A stretch of 64,000 nucleotides of DNA from CALIZF01 sp046292445 (GTDB lineage Bacteria > Pseudomonadota > Alphaproteobacteria > Rhodobacterales > Rhodobacteraceae). The number at the start of each line of letters is the position of its first letter. Within the stretch, counting starts at the first letter, position 1. Below, piece after piece: positions 43,501-51,308 of this stretch. The notes beneath the pieces are model-generated. The model did not search any database and was not told the origin of the DNA. It saw nothing but the letters and a program-made list of their open reading frames with translations. The position numbers and the translations under genes were made by a program. The stretch covers positions 7,518 through 71,517 of the forward strand of contig JBKBQT010000016.1 in NCBI GenBank assembly GCA_046292445.1. Direction: 5' to 3'.

Positions 43501-44098
43501 TCGCAACCAGATCGGCGCCGTGGTGGGCAGCCAGCCCTTCGGCGGCGAGGGGCTGTCGGGCACCGGGCCCAAGGCGGGCGGCCCGCAGACGCTCCTGCCG
43601 CTCACGACCGGGCCGCATCCGGGCCCCGCCGCGGGCTGGGCCGGCACCGACGACCCGGCACGCCTTGCCGCGGCCCTGGCGGCGGCCATGCCGGCCGAGG
43701 CCCCGCTGCATGTCGCAGACCTGCCCGGACCGACGGGCGAATCCAACCGCCTCGCGACCCATCCCCGCGCACCCGTCCTCTGCCTCGGCCCCGGCGGCGC
43801 AGCGGCGGCGGCGCAGGCGGTAGCGATCCGCGCCCTCGGCGGCGCGGCCGTGACCGCAGCCGGCACGGTGCCGCCGGATGTGCTGGAAACCCTCGGCGGC
43901 TTCTCGGCCGTGCTCTGGTGGGGGGATGCGGCCACCGGCCGGCACTACGCCCGCGCCCTCGCCCGCCGCCCGGGCCCGATCCTGCAACTGGTCACGGAAA
44001 TGCCGGCCGCCCACCACGCGACCCTCGAACGGCACGACTGCATCGACACCACGGCAGCCGGCGGCAACGCCGCCCTCCTTGCCGCCGCTGGGGGCTGA
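40595..44098 (+). CDS. putA: Bifunctional proline dehydrogenase / glutamate-semialdehyde dehydrogenase
   Basis: 1167 residues. There is no N-terminal ribbon-helix-helix, so it does not repress itself; that fits the adjacent PutR. The PRODH barrel (about 150-460) has VSVKLSALHPRYE, VRLVKGAYWDSEIKRAQ and FATHNAHT; the P5C dehydrogenase domain (about 550-1000) has IAPWNFPLAIFTGQIA, AETGGLNAMIVD with the catalytic Glu, and catalytic C818 in SAGQRCSALR. A C-terminal ALDH-like domain follows (about 1010-1167). It oxidises proline to glutamate at the membrane. A second ATG at 40601 is equally possible as start. Confidence 0.96.
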   Translation: MPMTTARAPIQPAPDPWAIIDGAARAPEGPLLGQLVAAAGLDAPARAAVAAHAADLVRAIRAGGGPGLMETVLAEYGLSTDEGVALMCLAEALLRVPDAATMDALIADKIAPGDWGRHLGRSASSLVNASTWALMLTGRVLDDRGAGADGGLAARLTGAVRRLGEPVIRAAVAAAMREMGRQFVLGETIAAAMARAAPDEDRGVAHSYDMLGEAARTGADAARYHAAYLAAIEAAAARAAIPAAPGVSVKLSALHPRYEAAQAARVLGDLAPRLGTLARRAAALGVPLTIDAEEADRLALSLRVVEAVLPDPALAGWDGFGVVVQAYGRRAGAVIDWLDALATRLDRRITVRLVKGAYWDSEIKRAQALGLESFPVLTRKPATDVSYIACARRLLQRTDRIYPQFATHNAHTMAAVLHIAAAEGVPLAAFEFQRLHGMGERLHAAVSARHGTRHRVYAPVGAHRDLLAYLVRRLLENGANSSFVNRIVDLSLPPETVAACPFAALGAAGTAENPAITPGAALFAPRRNARGWDIADGADRAALDAARAPFRESGFAAAPILADDAAGGEARRATRGIASPATGTPVGTVAEAGAADIAAALDAARPWAAEAASRAATLRRAADLMEADHGALLALLAREAGKTLPDALADLREAVDFLRYYADRAEMLGRPARGIVAAIAPWNFPLAIFTGQIAAALAAGNGVIAKPAEQTPLIAHRAVMLLRQAGVPGAALQCLPGAGPTVGAALTRDPRIAAVAFTGGTDTARSIRQAMADHLAPGAPLIAETGGLNAMIVDSTALPEQAVRDILASAFQSAGQRCSALRMLYVQAEIAPALTDMLTGAMAALTLGDPWDIATDIGPVIDEDAQGTLAAHVEAARQSGRLIAQGPAPSAGHFIAPALIRVGGIADLGGRETFGPVLHVATFPAGGIGSVIDAINATGYGLTFALHSRIDARVQDVLGRVRAGNRYINRNQIGAVVGSQPFGGEGLSGTGPKAGGPQTLLPLTTGPHPGPAAGWAGTDDPARLAAALAAAMPAEAPLHVADLPGPTGESNRLATHPRAPVLCLGPGGAAAAAQAVAIRALGGAAVTAAGTVPPDVLETLGGFSAVLWWGDAATGRHYARALARRPGPILQLVTEMPAAHHATLERHDCIDTTAAGGNAALLAAAGG

Positions 44099-44145
44099 GA
44101 CGATCCGGCGTTGACGCGGGCGGCCGGATCGGAAACGCTGCCGCC

Positions 44146-44892
44146 ATGTTTCCGATCCGCGATCACAACCCCTCGGGCCGCACGCCCTATGTCACCTGGG
44201 CCCTCATCGCGGTCAATGTCGCGGTATTCTTGCTCTACTGGCCCTTCCTGACGACCGAACTGGAAACCTACCGCTTCTTCGTGACTTGGGGCGTCGTGCC
44301 TGATGCGGTCACGCGCGGCCTCGACTGGCACACCCTGCTCACATCGATGTTCCTGCACGGCGGCTGGATGCATTTGGCGGGCAACATGCTGTTCCTGTGG
44401 ATCTTCGGCGACAACATGGAGGATGCCTTCGGCCACGCAGGGTTTCTGGGCTTCTACCTCTGCGCCGGCCTCGCGGCGGCGGGGCTGCAAATCGCGGCCG
44501 ATCCCGGATCGCCGATCCCGATGGTCGGCGCCTCGGGCGCCATCGCGGGCGTGCTGGGCGGATACCTCCTCCTTTACCCGCGGGCGCGGGTCGATGTGCT
44601 GATCATCCTCATCATCTTCTTCCGCGTGCTGCCGGTCCCGGCATGGCTGATGCTCGGCCTGTGGTTCATGTTCCAGATCGTCGGCGGGCTCAACACACCC
44701 TCGGACGCGGGCGGCGTCGCCTACTGGGCCCATGCCGGCGGTTTCCTCGCGGGCCTCGCACTGACCGTGCCCGGCTGGCTGCGCCGCGGCGGACCGCGCT
44801 ACTGGACGCGCACCCATGGCGCGCCGCCCCACCCCGAGGCCGCCTATCCGCTCGCGCGCAGCTCCGTCCCCACGGTCCGCCGCCGCCGCTGA
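44146..44892 (+). CDS. Rhomboid-family intramembrane serine protease
   Basis: 248 residues, about six transmembrane helices. FLHGGWMHLAGNMLFLWIFG is the conserved HxxxN region, the catalytic serine is S130 in VGASGAIAG, and the paired histidine is H196 in WAHAGGF. Substrates are unknown. It is convergent with the inositol monophosphatase gene, and the gap is filled by the 37-bp inverted repeat pair. Confidence 0.94.
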   Translation: MFPIRDHNPSGRTPYVTWALIAVNVAVFLLYWPFLTTELETYRFFVTWGVVPDAVTRGLDWHTLLTSMFLHGGWMHLAGNMLFLWIFGDNMEDAFGHAGFLGFYLCAGLAAAGLQIAADPGSPIPMVGASGAIAGVLGGYLLLYPRARVDVLIILIIFFRVLPVPAWLMLGLWFMFQIVGGLNTPSDAGGVAYWAHAGGFLAGLALTVPGWLRRGGPRYWTRTHGAPPHPEAAYPLARSSVPTVRRRR

Positions 44893-44910
44893 TGCGCCCG
44901 GCCCCGATTT

Positions 44911-44947
44911 CGGGAGCCTCCGGCGGGGATATTTGAGCCAGCCTGAA
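44911..44947 (+). repeat. 37-bp palindromic repeat, copy 1
   Basis: Begins CGGGAGCCTCCGGCGGGGAT and ends GCCAGCCTGAA with an ATATTTGA centre. It is an exact inverted match of copy 2 at 45017-45053, so 37 of 37 bases pair. Confidence 0.95.
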
Positions 44948-44953
44948 AGTTGC

Positions 44954-44993
44954 GCGGTCGCGCCCGGGCTTGTCCGGCTTTGCGCGCGACCGC
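44954..44993. repeat. Nested 10-bp inverted repeat between copies 1 and 2
   Basis: GCGGTCGCGC at 44954-44963 pairs perfectly with GCGCGACCGC at 44984-44993. The loop of the large hairpin is therefore itself a hairpin. Confidence 0.85.
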
Positions 44994-45016
44994 AGTCCGC
45001 GCCCGTCGGTTGCGGC

Positions 45017-45053
45017 TTCAGGCTGGCTCAAATATCCCCGCCGGAGGCTCCCG
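45017..45053 (-). repeat. 37-bp palindromic repeat, copy 2
   Basis: Exact reverse complement of copy 1 across 37 bases, 69 bp away. With copy 1 it lies between the convergent rhomboid and monophosphatase genes, a place where a bidirectional terminator is expected. Confidence 0.95.
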
Positions 45054-45088
45054 CAGCCGACTGCCCGCACGCGGCCGGGCGAACGTGC

Positions 45089-45874
45089 CTAGCCGCGGAT
45101 GATGGCGGCAAAGGGATCAAACAGGGCTGCGTTGCCGGCGAGGATCGCCCCGTCGTCGAACGGCTTGCCGCCCGCGCGCACCGGCCCGACGAACCCGCCC
45201 GCCTCGCGCACGAGGATCATGCCCGCCGCCATGTCCCAGGCGTTGATCCCGCGTTCCCAGTAGCCGTCGAGCCGCCCCGCCGCCACATACGCCAGATCGA
45301 GCGCCGCCGCGCCCCAGCGGCGCACCCCGGCGCAGACCGGCATCAGCCTTGCGAGATCCTGGAGCGTCGCCGGCAGCGTGCCGCGCCCGCCGAAGGGGAC
45401 GCCGGTGGCGAAGATCGCCTCGATCATCTCCTTGCGGCCCGACACGCGCATGCGGCGGTCGTTCATCCAAGCGCCCTGGCCCTTCTCGGCCCAGAACATC
45501 TCGTCCTTGGCCGGGTCGTAGACCACGCCCGCCACCACCTCGCCGCGGTGTTCCAGTGCGATCGAGATCGCCCAGTGCGGCAGGCCGTGCAGGAAATTGG
45601 TCGTCCCGTCGAGCGGGTCGACGATCCAGCGCCGCGTCGGATCCTCGCCCGCCGTCCCGCCGGTTTCCTCGCCCAGCCAGCCGTAGGTCGGACGCCCGCC
45701 GAGCAGTTCCTCCTTGATGATGCGTTCCGCCTCGCGGTCGGCGCGGCTGACGAAATCGCCCGGCCCCTTGGACGAGACCTGCAGGTTCTCGACCTCGCGG
45801 AAATCCTTCACGAGGCTGCGCGCCGCCTTGCGGGCAGCCTTGATCATCAGATTGAGGTTCGCGCTGCCTTGCAT
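45089..45874 (-). CDS. suhB: Inositol monophosphatase family protein
   Basis: 261 residues. The metal-binding motifs are GEETGG near 70, DPLDGTTNFLHGLPHWAISI near 87 and WDMAAGMILVREAGG near 217, complete for an active phosphatase. SuhB, histidinol-phosphatase or NADP-phosphatase roles cannot be told apart here; suhB is a family label. The start at 45874 matches the family N-terminus (SANLNLMIKAARKA). Confidence 0.88.
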   Translation of the reverse strand: MQGSANLNLMIKAARKAARSLVKDFREVENLQVSSKGPGDFVSRADREAERIIKEELLGGRPTYGWLGEETGGTAGEDPTRRWIVDPLDGTTNFLHGLPHWAISIALEHRGEVVAGVVYDPAKDEMFWAEKGQGAWMNDRRMRVSGRKEMIEAIFATGVPFGGRGTLPATLQDLARLMPVCAGVRRWGAAALDLAYVAAGRLDGYWERGINAWDMAAGMILVREAGGFVGPVRAGGKPFDDGAILAGNAALFDPFAAIIRG

Positions 45875-46053
45875 CGGGGTCTCCGCCGGTTCGGGGGCGG
45901 TATAGGCGGCCGGACCGTGAAAGGAAAGCGGGGCATCGGGGCGACAGGTGCGTTGACAAGCCCGTGATCGGCCGAAACTCGGCCCGCGCAGGCGCCGTTG
46001 TTCTTGGCACGAGGATGCGGGACTGGCCCGCACCCCAGTCGGAGGAACCATCC

Positions 46054-46599
46054 ATGTCCAACCGGATCGCCCTTGCCGCCGCCCTGATGCTCGCGGCCGC
46101 CTCGGCCCATGCTGCGAACCCGATGGTCGGCGGCGCGCCGATGTTCGTCGAGCGGAACATCGTCGAGAATGCCGTGAACTCGGCCGATCACACCACGCTT
46201 GTCGCCGCCGTGCAGGCGGCCGGCCTCGTCGAGGCGCTGCAGACGCCCGGCCCCTTCACCGTTTTCGCCCCGGTCAACGCCGCCTTCGCCGCGCTGCCTG
46301 CGGGCACGGTCGAGACGCTGCTGAAGCCCGAGAACAAGGCGATGCTGCAAAAAGTGCTGACCGCCCATGTCGTTGCCGGCAAGCTGAACGCCGACGACCT
46401 GCGCCGCCGCGCGGCGCGCGACCGCAACGGGTTCGTGCACCTCACGACGCTGTCGGGCGACGCCCTGTCGGTGCAGGTGCGCGGCAACACGATCCGCGTG
46501 TTCTCGGAATCGCGCGATGTGGGGACCGTGACGATCGCCGATGTCAACCAGTCGAACGGGGTGATCCACGTCGTCGATACCGTGCTCGTGCCGAAGTGA
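46054..46599 (+). CDS. Secreted fasciclin-domain protein
   Basis: 181 residues with a signal peptide (about 1-20, ending AHAAN) and a single fasciclin (FAS1) domain: TPGPFTVFAPVNAAFAALPA and VLTAHVVAGKL, then NQSNGVIHVVDTVLVP. FAS1 domains act in adhesion or surface attachment. GGAGGAACCATCC before the ATG is a strong ribosome-binding site. A TTGACA at 45953 may be the -35 element. Convergent with metR. Confidence 0.9.
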   Translation: MSNRIALAAALMLAAASAHAANPMVGGAPMFVERNIVENAVNSADHTTLVAAVQAAGLVEALQTPGPFTVFAPVNAAFAALPAGTVETLLKPENKAMLQKVLTAHVVAGKLNADDLRRRAARDRNGFVHLTTLSGDALSVQVRGNTIRVFSESRDVGTVTIADVNQSNGVIHVVDTVLVPK

Positions 46600-46612
46600 G
46601 GCATGGGCCGGG

Positions 46613-46630
46613 GCCGGCCTTCGGGCCGGC
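46613..46630. terminator. Possible hairpin terminator between the fasciclin gene and metR
   Basis: GCCGGCC at 46613-46619 and GGCCGGC at 46624-46630 form a perfect 7-bp stem with a TTCG loop, an unusually stable tetraloop. No T run follows, so termination would be inefficient or factor-assisted. Confidence 0.5.
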
Positions 46631-46668
46631 TCCTGACATTGACCGACCGATGCAGCACCAAGCCGGCC

Positions 46669-47571
46669 TCAGGCGCGCTGGAGCTTGACCGGCTCGGACC
46701 GGCCCAGCCGCAGGAAATGCGCCATGAAGGGCTGCGCCGCATCCGCATCGCGCGTGGCGGCGTAGAGCCGCTTGACCGGCCGCCCCGCCAGCGGGCGGGT
46801 CACGAAATCGGTGTTGCTGCGCACCTCGCGCAACACCCAGTCGGGCAGCACCGCCACCCCCCGGTCGGCCGCGACCAGCATCAGGATCACCGCCGTCAGC
46901 TCGACCGGGCGGATGGCCCGCGGCTCCACCCGCGCGGGGACCAGAAGCTCGGTGAACACATCCAGCCGGCTCTTCTCGACCGGATAGGCGATCAGGACCT
47001 GATCGCGGAAATCCTCGGCCGCGATCTCGTCCCTGGCCGCCAGCGGATTGCTCGCCGCGGCGATGAACCGCGGCTCGTAGTCGAAGAGCGGGTTGAACGT
47101 CACCCCCTCGAGCGGCTCGGGATCGGACGAGATCACGACATCCACCTCCTCCCTCATCAGCGCCGGCAGGGCGGTGAAGGCAAGCCCCGGGCGGATATCC
47201 ACATCCACCTCGGGCCAGGCGCGGCGGAACTGTTCCAGCACCGGAAAAAGCCAGTCGAAACAGGCATGGCACTCGATCGCGATGTGCAGCCGCCCCGTCT
47301 TGCCCTGCCGAAGGGCGCGGAATTCCTCCTCCAGCGCCGCAATCTCGGGCAGCACCCGCTCGGCCGCGCGCAGCATCCGCATGCCCGCCGCCGAAAGCCG
47401 CATCGGCTTGGCGCGGCGCACGAACAGCTCCACCCCCGCCTGATCCTCGAGGCCCTTGACCTGATGCGACAAGGCGGACTGGGTCATGTTCAGCACCTCG
47501 GCCGCCCGCGCAAGGCCACCGGCGGAATGGATGGCGCGGATCGTCCGCAAGTGGCGCAACTCGATATGCAT
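46669..47571 (-). CDS. metR: LysR-family regulator MetR
   Basis: 300 residues. The HTH (LARAAEVLNMTQSALSHQVK) is at about 20-39 and the effector domain carries IAIECHACFDWLFPVLEQF, a MetR hallmark (homocysteine co-effector). It is divergent from metF with 86 bp between starts, matching its role in methionine/C1 control. Confidence 0.93.
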   Translation of the reverse strand: MHIELRHLRTIRAIHSAGGLARAAEVLNMTQSALSHQVKGLEDQAGVELFVRRAKPMRLSAAGMRMLRAAERVLPEIAALEEEFRALRQGKTGRLHIAIECHACFDWLFPVLEQFRRAWPEVDVDIRPGLAFTALPALMREEVDVVISSDPEPLEGVTFNPLFDYEPRFIAAASNPLAARDEIAAEDFRDQVLIAYPVEKSRLDVFTELLVPARVEPRAIRPVELTAVILMLVAADRGVAVLPDWVLREVRSNTDFVTRPLAGRPVKRLYAATRDADAAQPFMAHFLRLGRSEPVKLQRA

Positions 47572-47579
47572 GAACCGCC

Positions 47580-47605
47580 CTCATGTTGGACTTGAAGATT
47601 ATGAG
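47580..47605. promoter_or_regulatory. Possible MetR operator in the metR/metF gap
   Basis: CTCAT at 47580-47584 and ATGAG at 47601-47605 form an inverted repeat around a TTGAAGATT centre that partially resembles TGAA-N5-TTCA, the MetR half-site pattern. Match is only partial. Confidence 0.3.
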
Positions 47606-47657
47606 TTTGTCTCACAAGGCCACAGGATGCGACAAGATGGGAAACAGGAGTCATCTC

Positions 47658-48524
47658 ATGCCCGCACCGCGCATCTCGTTCGAGTTCTTCCCCCCCAGAA
47701 CGCTCGATGCCGCGTTCCGGCTGTGGGAAACGGTGCAGATGCTCGCCCCGCTCCAGCCCGGCTTCGTCAGCGTGACCTACGGCGCCGGCGGAACGACGCG
47801 TCAGTTGACGCACGAGGCGGTCGAGGCGATCGGGCGGCACTACGGCCTGAACGTCGCCGCCCACCTGACCTGCGTCGAGCAATCCCGCGCCGAAACGCTC
47901 GCCATCGCCGATGCCTATGCCGCGGCAGGCGTGCGGGAGATCGTCGCCCTGCGCGGCGATGCGCCGAAGGGCGCGAGCCGGTTCACCCCGCACCCGGACG
48001 GATTTGCCTCGTCCGTCGAGCTTGTGGAGGCCCTGGCGGCAACCGGCAAGTTCACGCTGCGTGTGGGCGCCTACCCGGAACGCCACCCCGACAGCGCCGA
48101 TACCGCGGCCGATGTCGCCTGGCTCAAGCGCAAGATCGATGCCGGGGCCTCGTCGGCGATAACCCAGTTCTTCTTCGAGGCCGAGACATTCCTTCGCTTC
48201 CGCGATGCCTGCGCCGATGCCGGGATCACGGCGCCGATCCTTCCGGGCATCCTGCCGATCGAGAACTGGGACGGCGCCAAACGCTTTGCCCTGCGCTGCG
48301 GGTCCGATGTTCCGCGCTGGATGGACGATGCCTTCACCACCGCGAAACGCGATGGGCGCGAGGACCTGCTCGCCGTAGCCATCTGCACCGAGCTTTGCGA
48401 CCGCCTCCTGTCCGAGGGTGTCGAGGATCTGCACTTCTACACCCTCAACCGTCCGCATCTGACGCGCGATGTCTGCCACGCGCTCGGGGTCGCCCCGCAG
48501 ACCGGCCTGCAGAAGGTCGCCTGA
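47658..48524 (+). CDS. metF: Methylenetetrahydrofolate reductase
   Basis: 288 residues. ISFEFFPPRT at the N-terminus, VTYGAGGTTR near 42, LTCVEQSRAETLA and ITQFFFEAETF are family landmarks. It reduces 5,10-methylene-THF to 5-methyl-THF for methionine synthesis. The ATG at 47658 follows CAGGAG with good spacing; an ATG at 47637 would add seven unsupported residues. Confidence 0.95.
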   Translation: MPAPRISFEFFPPRTLDAAFRLWETVQMLAPLQPGFVSVTYGAGGTTRQLTHEAVEAIGRHYGLNVAAHLTCVEQSRAETLAIADAYAAAGVREIVALRGDAPKGASRFTPHPDGFASSVELVEALAATGKFTLRVGAYPERHPDSADTAADVAWLKRKIDAGASSAITQFFFEAETFLRFRDACADAGITAPILPGILPIENWDGAKRFALRCGSDVPRWMDDAFTTAKRDGREDLLAVAICTELCDRLLSEGVEDLHFYTLNRPHLTRDVCHALGVAPQTGLQKVA

Positions 48525-48553
48525 CGCCGCCAGCCCGCGGCAGCGCTTCGGGA

Positions 48554-48590
48554 TTCAGGCTGGCCCAAATATCCCCGCCGGAGGCTCCCC
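48554..48590 (-). repeat. 37-bp palindromic repeat, copy 3
   Basis: Starts TTCAGGCTGGCCCAAATATC. It pairs with copy 4 at 36 of 37 bases. Compared with copies 1/2 one internal base pair is changed (see copy 4). Confidence 0.95.
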
Positions 48591-48618
48591 AACCCGCCAC
48601 CGGCGCAAGGTTCGAGTG

Positions 48619-48655
48619 CGGGAGCCTCCGGCGGGGATATTTGGGCCAGCCTGAA
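48619..48655 (+). repeat. 37-bp palindromic repeat, copy 4
   Basis: Begins CGGGAGCCTCCGGCGGGGAT with TTTGGGCC where copies 1/2 have TTTGAGCC; copy 3 has the matching change on the other strand. The pair sits between convergent metF and the P450 gene, with the arms in the opposite order to pair 1/2 and a 28-bp loop. Confidence 0.95.
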
Positions 48656-48678
48656 GCCGTAATGGCAGTCCCTGGGCC

Positions 48679-50031
48679 TCATCGGCGCGCAGCAAGGTGC
48701 AGTCGGATGCCATCGCGCGCGCGTACGGTCAGATGGGCGACCGGCACCGGGGGCGGGCCCTCGGGGGCGAGTGTGAAGGCGGCGGCGATCTGCGCGAGGA
48801 GGAGCGTGCCCTCAACCATGGCGAAGCCTGAGCCCGGGCAGACGCGCGGGCCGGCCGAGAAGGGGATATAGGCGTCGCGGGCGCAGCGGCGCGTCTCGGC
48901 GCGCGACCAGCGGTCGGGATCGAAACCGTCGGGGTCGGGCCAGAGCCGTTCGTGCCGGTGCAGGTGCCAGGGCGACAACACGATCTGGGCGGCCGGGCGG
49001 ACCGGGCGGGCGCGGAAGGTCTCGGGGCGGATCGTCTCGCGCACCATCATCGGCACCGGCGGATAGAGGCGCAGCGCCTCGCGCAGCACATCGCGCGTGA
49101 AGCGGAGGCGGGCAAGGCCGGCGAATGTCGGGTCGGCGGCGAAGGCGGCGCCCTCGGCTGCGACGCGCGCCTGCGCTTCGGGGTGGGTGGCGAGCAGGTA
49201 GAGCGACCAGGCTAGGGCCGAGGCCGATGTCTCGTGCCCTGCGAGAAAGAAGATCGCGACCTGGTCGACCATCTCGGCCGCGTCGAACGCTGCGCCCGTG
49301 ACCGGATCGGCCGTGGTCATGATCTTGGTTGCAAGATCGTCCGGGGCGGTGCCCGCGGCGATGGCCGCCATGCGGTCGGCCGTCAGCCCGGCGATCAGGG
49401 CCCGGATCGACCGGGCCGCCCGGCGCGTGCCGCGCCGGTGCGGGCGCGGCAACCAGCGCGGCAGGGGCAGGAAGGCCGCGAGGTTCAGGATCGGCTGATT
49501 GCGCTGGTAGAGCCGGAACTGGACAAAGACCTCGGTCGCGACATGATGCTCGATCGGGATCGAGAAGAGTGTGCGGAAGATGACGTCGGCGGCGGCATGG
49601 CTCGCCTCGGCCTCGATCTCGATCGTGCCGGGCGCGCGCGCGGCGAGGCGCGCGACCGCCGCCGCGGCGGCCGCCCGCATCGCGGGGAAGGTATCGCGCA
49701 GCCGGCCGCCCTCGAAGGCCGGGTCGATGATGCGGCGCTGGCGCTTCCATGTCTCGCCGTTGGTGACGAAGACCGAATTGCCCAGCAGCGGCGCCAGCCC
49801 CTCGCGGATGCGGTTCGATTTGGGAAAGTCGTCCGGGCGCTGCTTGAGGACGAGCGCCACAAGGGCGGGATCGTTGCACAGGTAGCTGCGGAAGAACGGC
49901 GTGCGGAACTCGGCCATCCAGGCACGGTAGAGGCGCGCGGGCTGGGCCGAGAGGAGGTCGGCCCGGAAAAGGCGCAGGTAGCGCCAGAGGCTCACCCGGT
50001 CGGGCCGGCTTGCCGGTTTTGGCGGGATCAT
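48679..50031 (-). CDS. Cytochrome P450
   Basis: 450 residues. The I-helix has FLAGHETSASALAW, the ExxR helix is EALRLYPP and the haem-cysteine loop is FSAGPRVCPGSGFAM with C398. No membrane anchor, so a soluble bacterial monooxygenase of the CYP102-like/CYP4-like (eukaryotic-type) branch is likely. No ferredoxin or ferredoxin reductase is adjacent. It starts on ATGA, overlapping the stop of the upstream hydrolase gene. Confidence 0.9.
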   Translation of the reverse strand: MIPPKPASRPDRVSLWRYLRLFRADLLSAQPARLYRAWMAEFRTPFFRSYLCNDPALVALVLKQRPDDFPKSNRIREGLAPLLGNSVFVTNGETWKRQRRIIDPAFEGGRLRDTFPAMRAAAAAAVARLAARAPGTIEIEAEASHAAADVIFRTLFSIPIEHHVATEVFVQFRLYQRNQPILNLAAFLPLPRWLPRPHRRGTRRAARSIRALIAGLTADRMAAIAAGTAPDDLATKIMTTADPVTGAAFDAAEMVDQVAIFFLAGHETSASALAWSLYLLATHPEAQARVAAEGAAFAADPTFAGLARLRFTRDVLREALRLYPPVPMMVRETIRPETFRARPVRPAAQIVLSPWHLHRHERLWPDPDGFDPDRWSRAETRRCARDAYIPFSAGPRVCPGSGFAMVEGTLLLAQIAAAFTLAPEGPPPVPVAHLTVRARDGIRLHLAARR

Positions 50032-51257
50032 GCGGCCCGGGCGCCCTGGCGCGAGGTATAGCCAGAGGTCGGGGTCTCGATCCGGCTTTTCGACGGCGGG
50101 CGGCCGGCATAGCGGGCCGCGAGGGTCTGCGGGCCGGCGGTGGTGCGGAAATAGTCGTAGTCGTCGGCATGGCCGGGCAGGTTGTCGAAGGCGCAGAGAT
50201 ACTGGAAGTGCAGCCGGAAGAAGCGCCAGCGCAGCCGTTTCCATGTCGCGGGCTTCAGCGACCGGGTGAAGGCGCAGGAGAGCACGAGGGGCCAGCGTTT
50301 GCCTTCGGGTGCAACGCCCGTCACCGCCACCGGATCGCAGAGCGCGAAGGCGCAGCCGTCGCCGGGGGCGGTCACATCGACCCAGGCGATGGCATCCGAC
50401 CCCGCGAGAAGGCGCAAATCGGCGCGCAGGCGGTCGGCCCGCGGCAGGAAGGACGCCATCGGCACCGACTGGCCGAGCGTCAGGAGCGACAGGGCCGTGC
50501 CATCCGCCGGTCGGCCGCCGCGCAACAGGTCGGCCAGTACCGAGATCGCGAGATGCGCGCCGGTGGAATGGCCGACCACCAGCACCTCGTCCGCCCCGCC
50601 CGCGAGCGCGGCGTGGATGCGCTGGCGGAAATCGACCAGCCGTGCCTCGAGCGCGGCCGGATAGGCGCCGCCGTCCTGCGCCGTGAAGGCCAAATCATGC
50701 ATCAGGTAATAGACGAACAGCCGCGCGTCCCACTGGCGGAAGATCGCCAGCACAGCCCAGATCGCCCCAGCCGCGATCACCCCGCCCGCCCAGCCCGGCA
50801 GGGCCAGCACCGCCAGCCGCCAGGCGCCCCAGCCGGCCAGCAGCGCCAGCGCCAGTTGCACAAGAAGCATGGCAACGGGGTAGAAGCCGGCAAGGATCGG
50901 CCCCTTGCGCAGACGGGCGAGGCGAAACACCGCCCCCGAGCCGAAATAGACCCCGATCACCGCCAGCATCTGCAGGTAGGTCGCGCCGAGCCCCTGCGCC
51001 ATGGAGACCCGGACGATGTCTGACCAGGTCAGAACCTCGAATTCTGTCTCGACCCGTGCGCCGTCGATCTCGGCGCGGACATGCCAGCCGTATCCCTGCC
51101 CTGTGCGGGCCCGCACGGCGAGCGTATAGCCCGACAGTGCCGCCTGGGCCGCGCCCTCCTTGCGGTAGAGTTCGCGGTAGCGGCGGGGGTGGAACGGATC
51201 GTAGCCGGGGATGTAGAACACCCGCCGCCGCCGGACCTCTGCGCGTCGCTTGGTCAT
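50028..51257 (-). CDS. Membrane-associated alpha/beta-hydrolase-like protein
   Basis: 409 residues. RRRVFYIPGYDPFHPRRYRELY opens the protein, three hydrophobic segments follow at about 90-175, and the nucleophile elbow GHSTGAH (S231) lies in DEVLVVGHSTGAH. The C-terminal part is a cytosolic domain ending near RIETPTSGYTSRQG. A serine hydrolase acting on a lipid or ester is inferred; no closer family is recognised. The ATG at 51257 fits the RRRRVFYIPG start. Coupled to the P450 gene by overlap. Confidence 0.75.
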   Translation of the reverse strand: MTKRRAEVRRRRVFYIPGYDPFHPRRYRELYRKEGAAQAALSGYTLAVRARTGQGYGWHVRAEIDGARVETEFEVLTWSDIVRVSMAQGLGATYLQMLAVIGVYFGSGAVFRLARLRKGPILAGFYPVAMLLVQLALALLAGWGAWRLAVLALPGWAGGVIAAGAIWAVLAIFRQWDARLFVYYLMHDLAFTAQDGGAYPAALEARLVDFRQRIHAALAGGADEVLVVGHSTGAHLAISVLADLLRGGRPADGTALSLLTLGQSVPMASFLPRADRLRADLRLLAGSDAIAWVDVTAPGDGCAFALCDPVAVTGVAPEGKRWPLVLSCAFTRSLKPATWKRLRWRFFRLHFQYLCAFDNLPGHADDYDYFRTTAGPQTLAARYAGRPPSKSRIETPTSGYTSRQGARAA

Positions 51258-51308
51258 CCATCGCCCCTTTGCCTCGAGCATACCCGGGGATTGGGGCAGA
51301 ACTAAGCC

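Noticed and set aside
40568..44035. A 1155-codon minus-strand frame opposite putA
   Set aside because: Antisense shadow of PutA; no motifs, low-complexity Arg/Gly composition.
40595..44098. PutA considered as its own repressor
   Set aside because: No N-terminal ribbon-helix-helix domain, and an Lrp-type regulator is divergent.
44911..48655. The inverted repeat pairs considered as ends of an insertion sequence or composite element
   Set aside because: The 3.6 kb between them holds ordinary core genes (suhB, metR, metF), no transposase, and each pair is self-contained.
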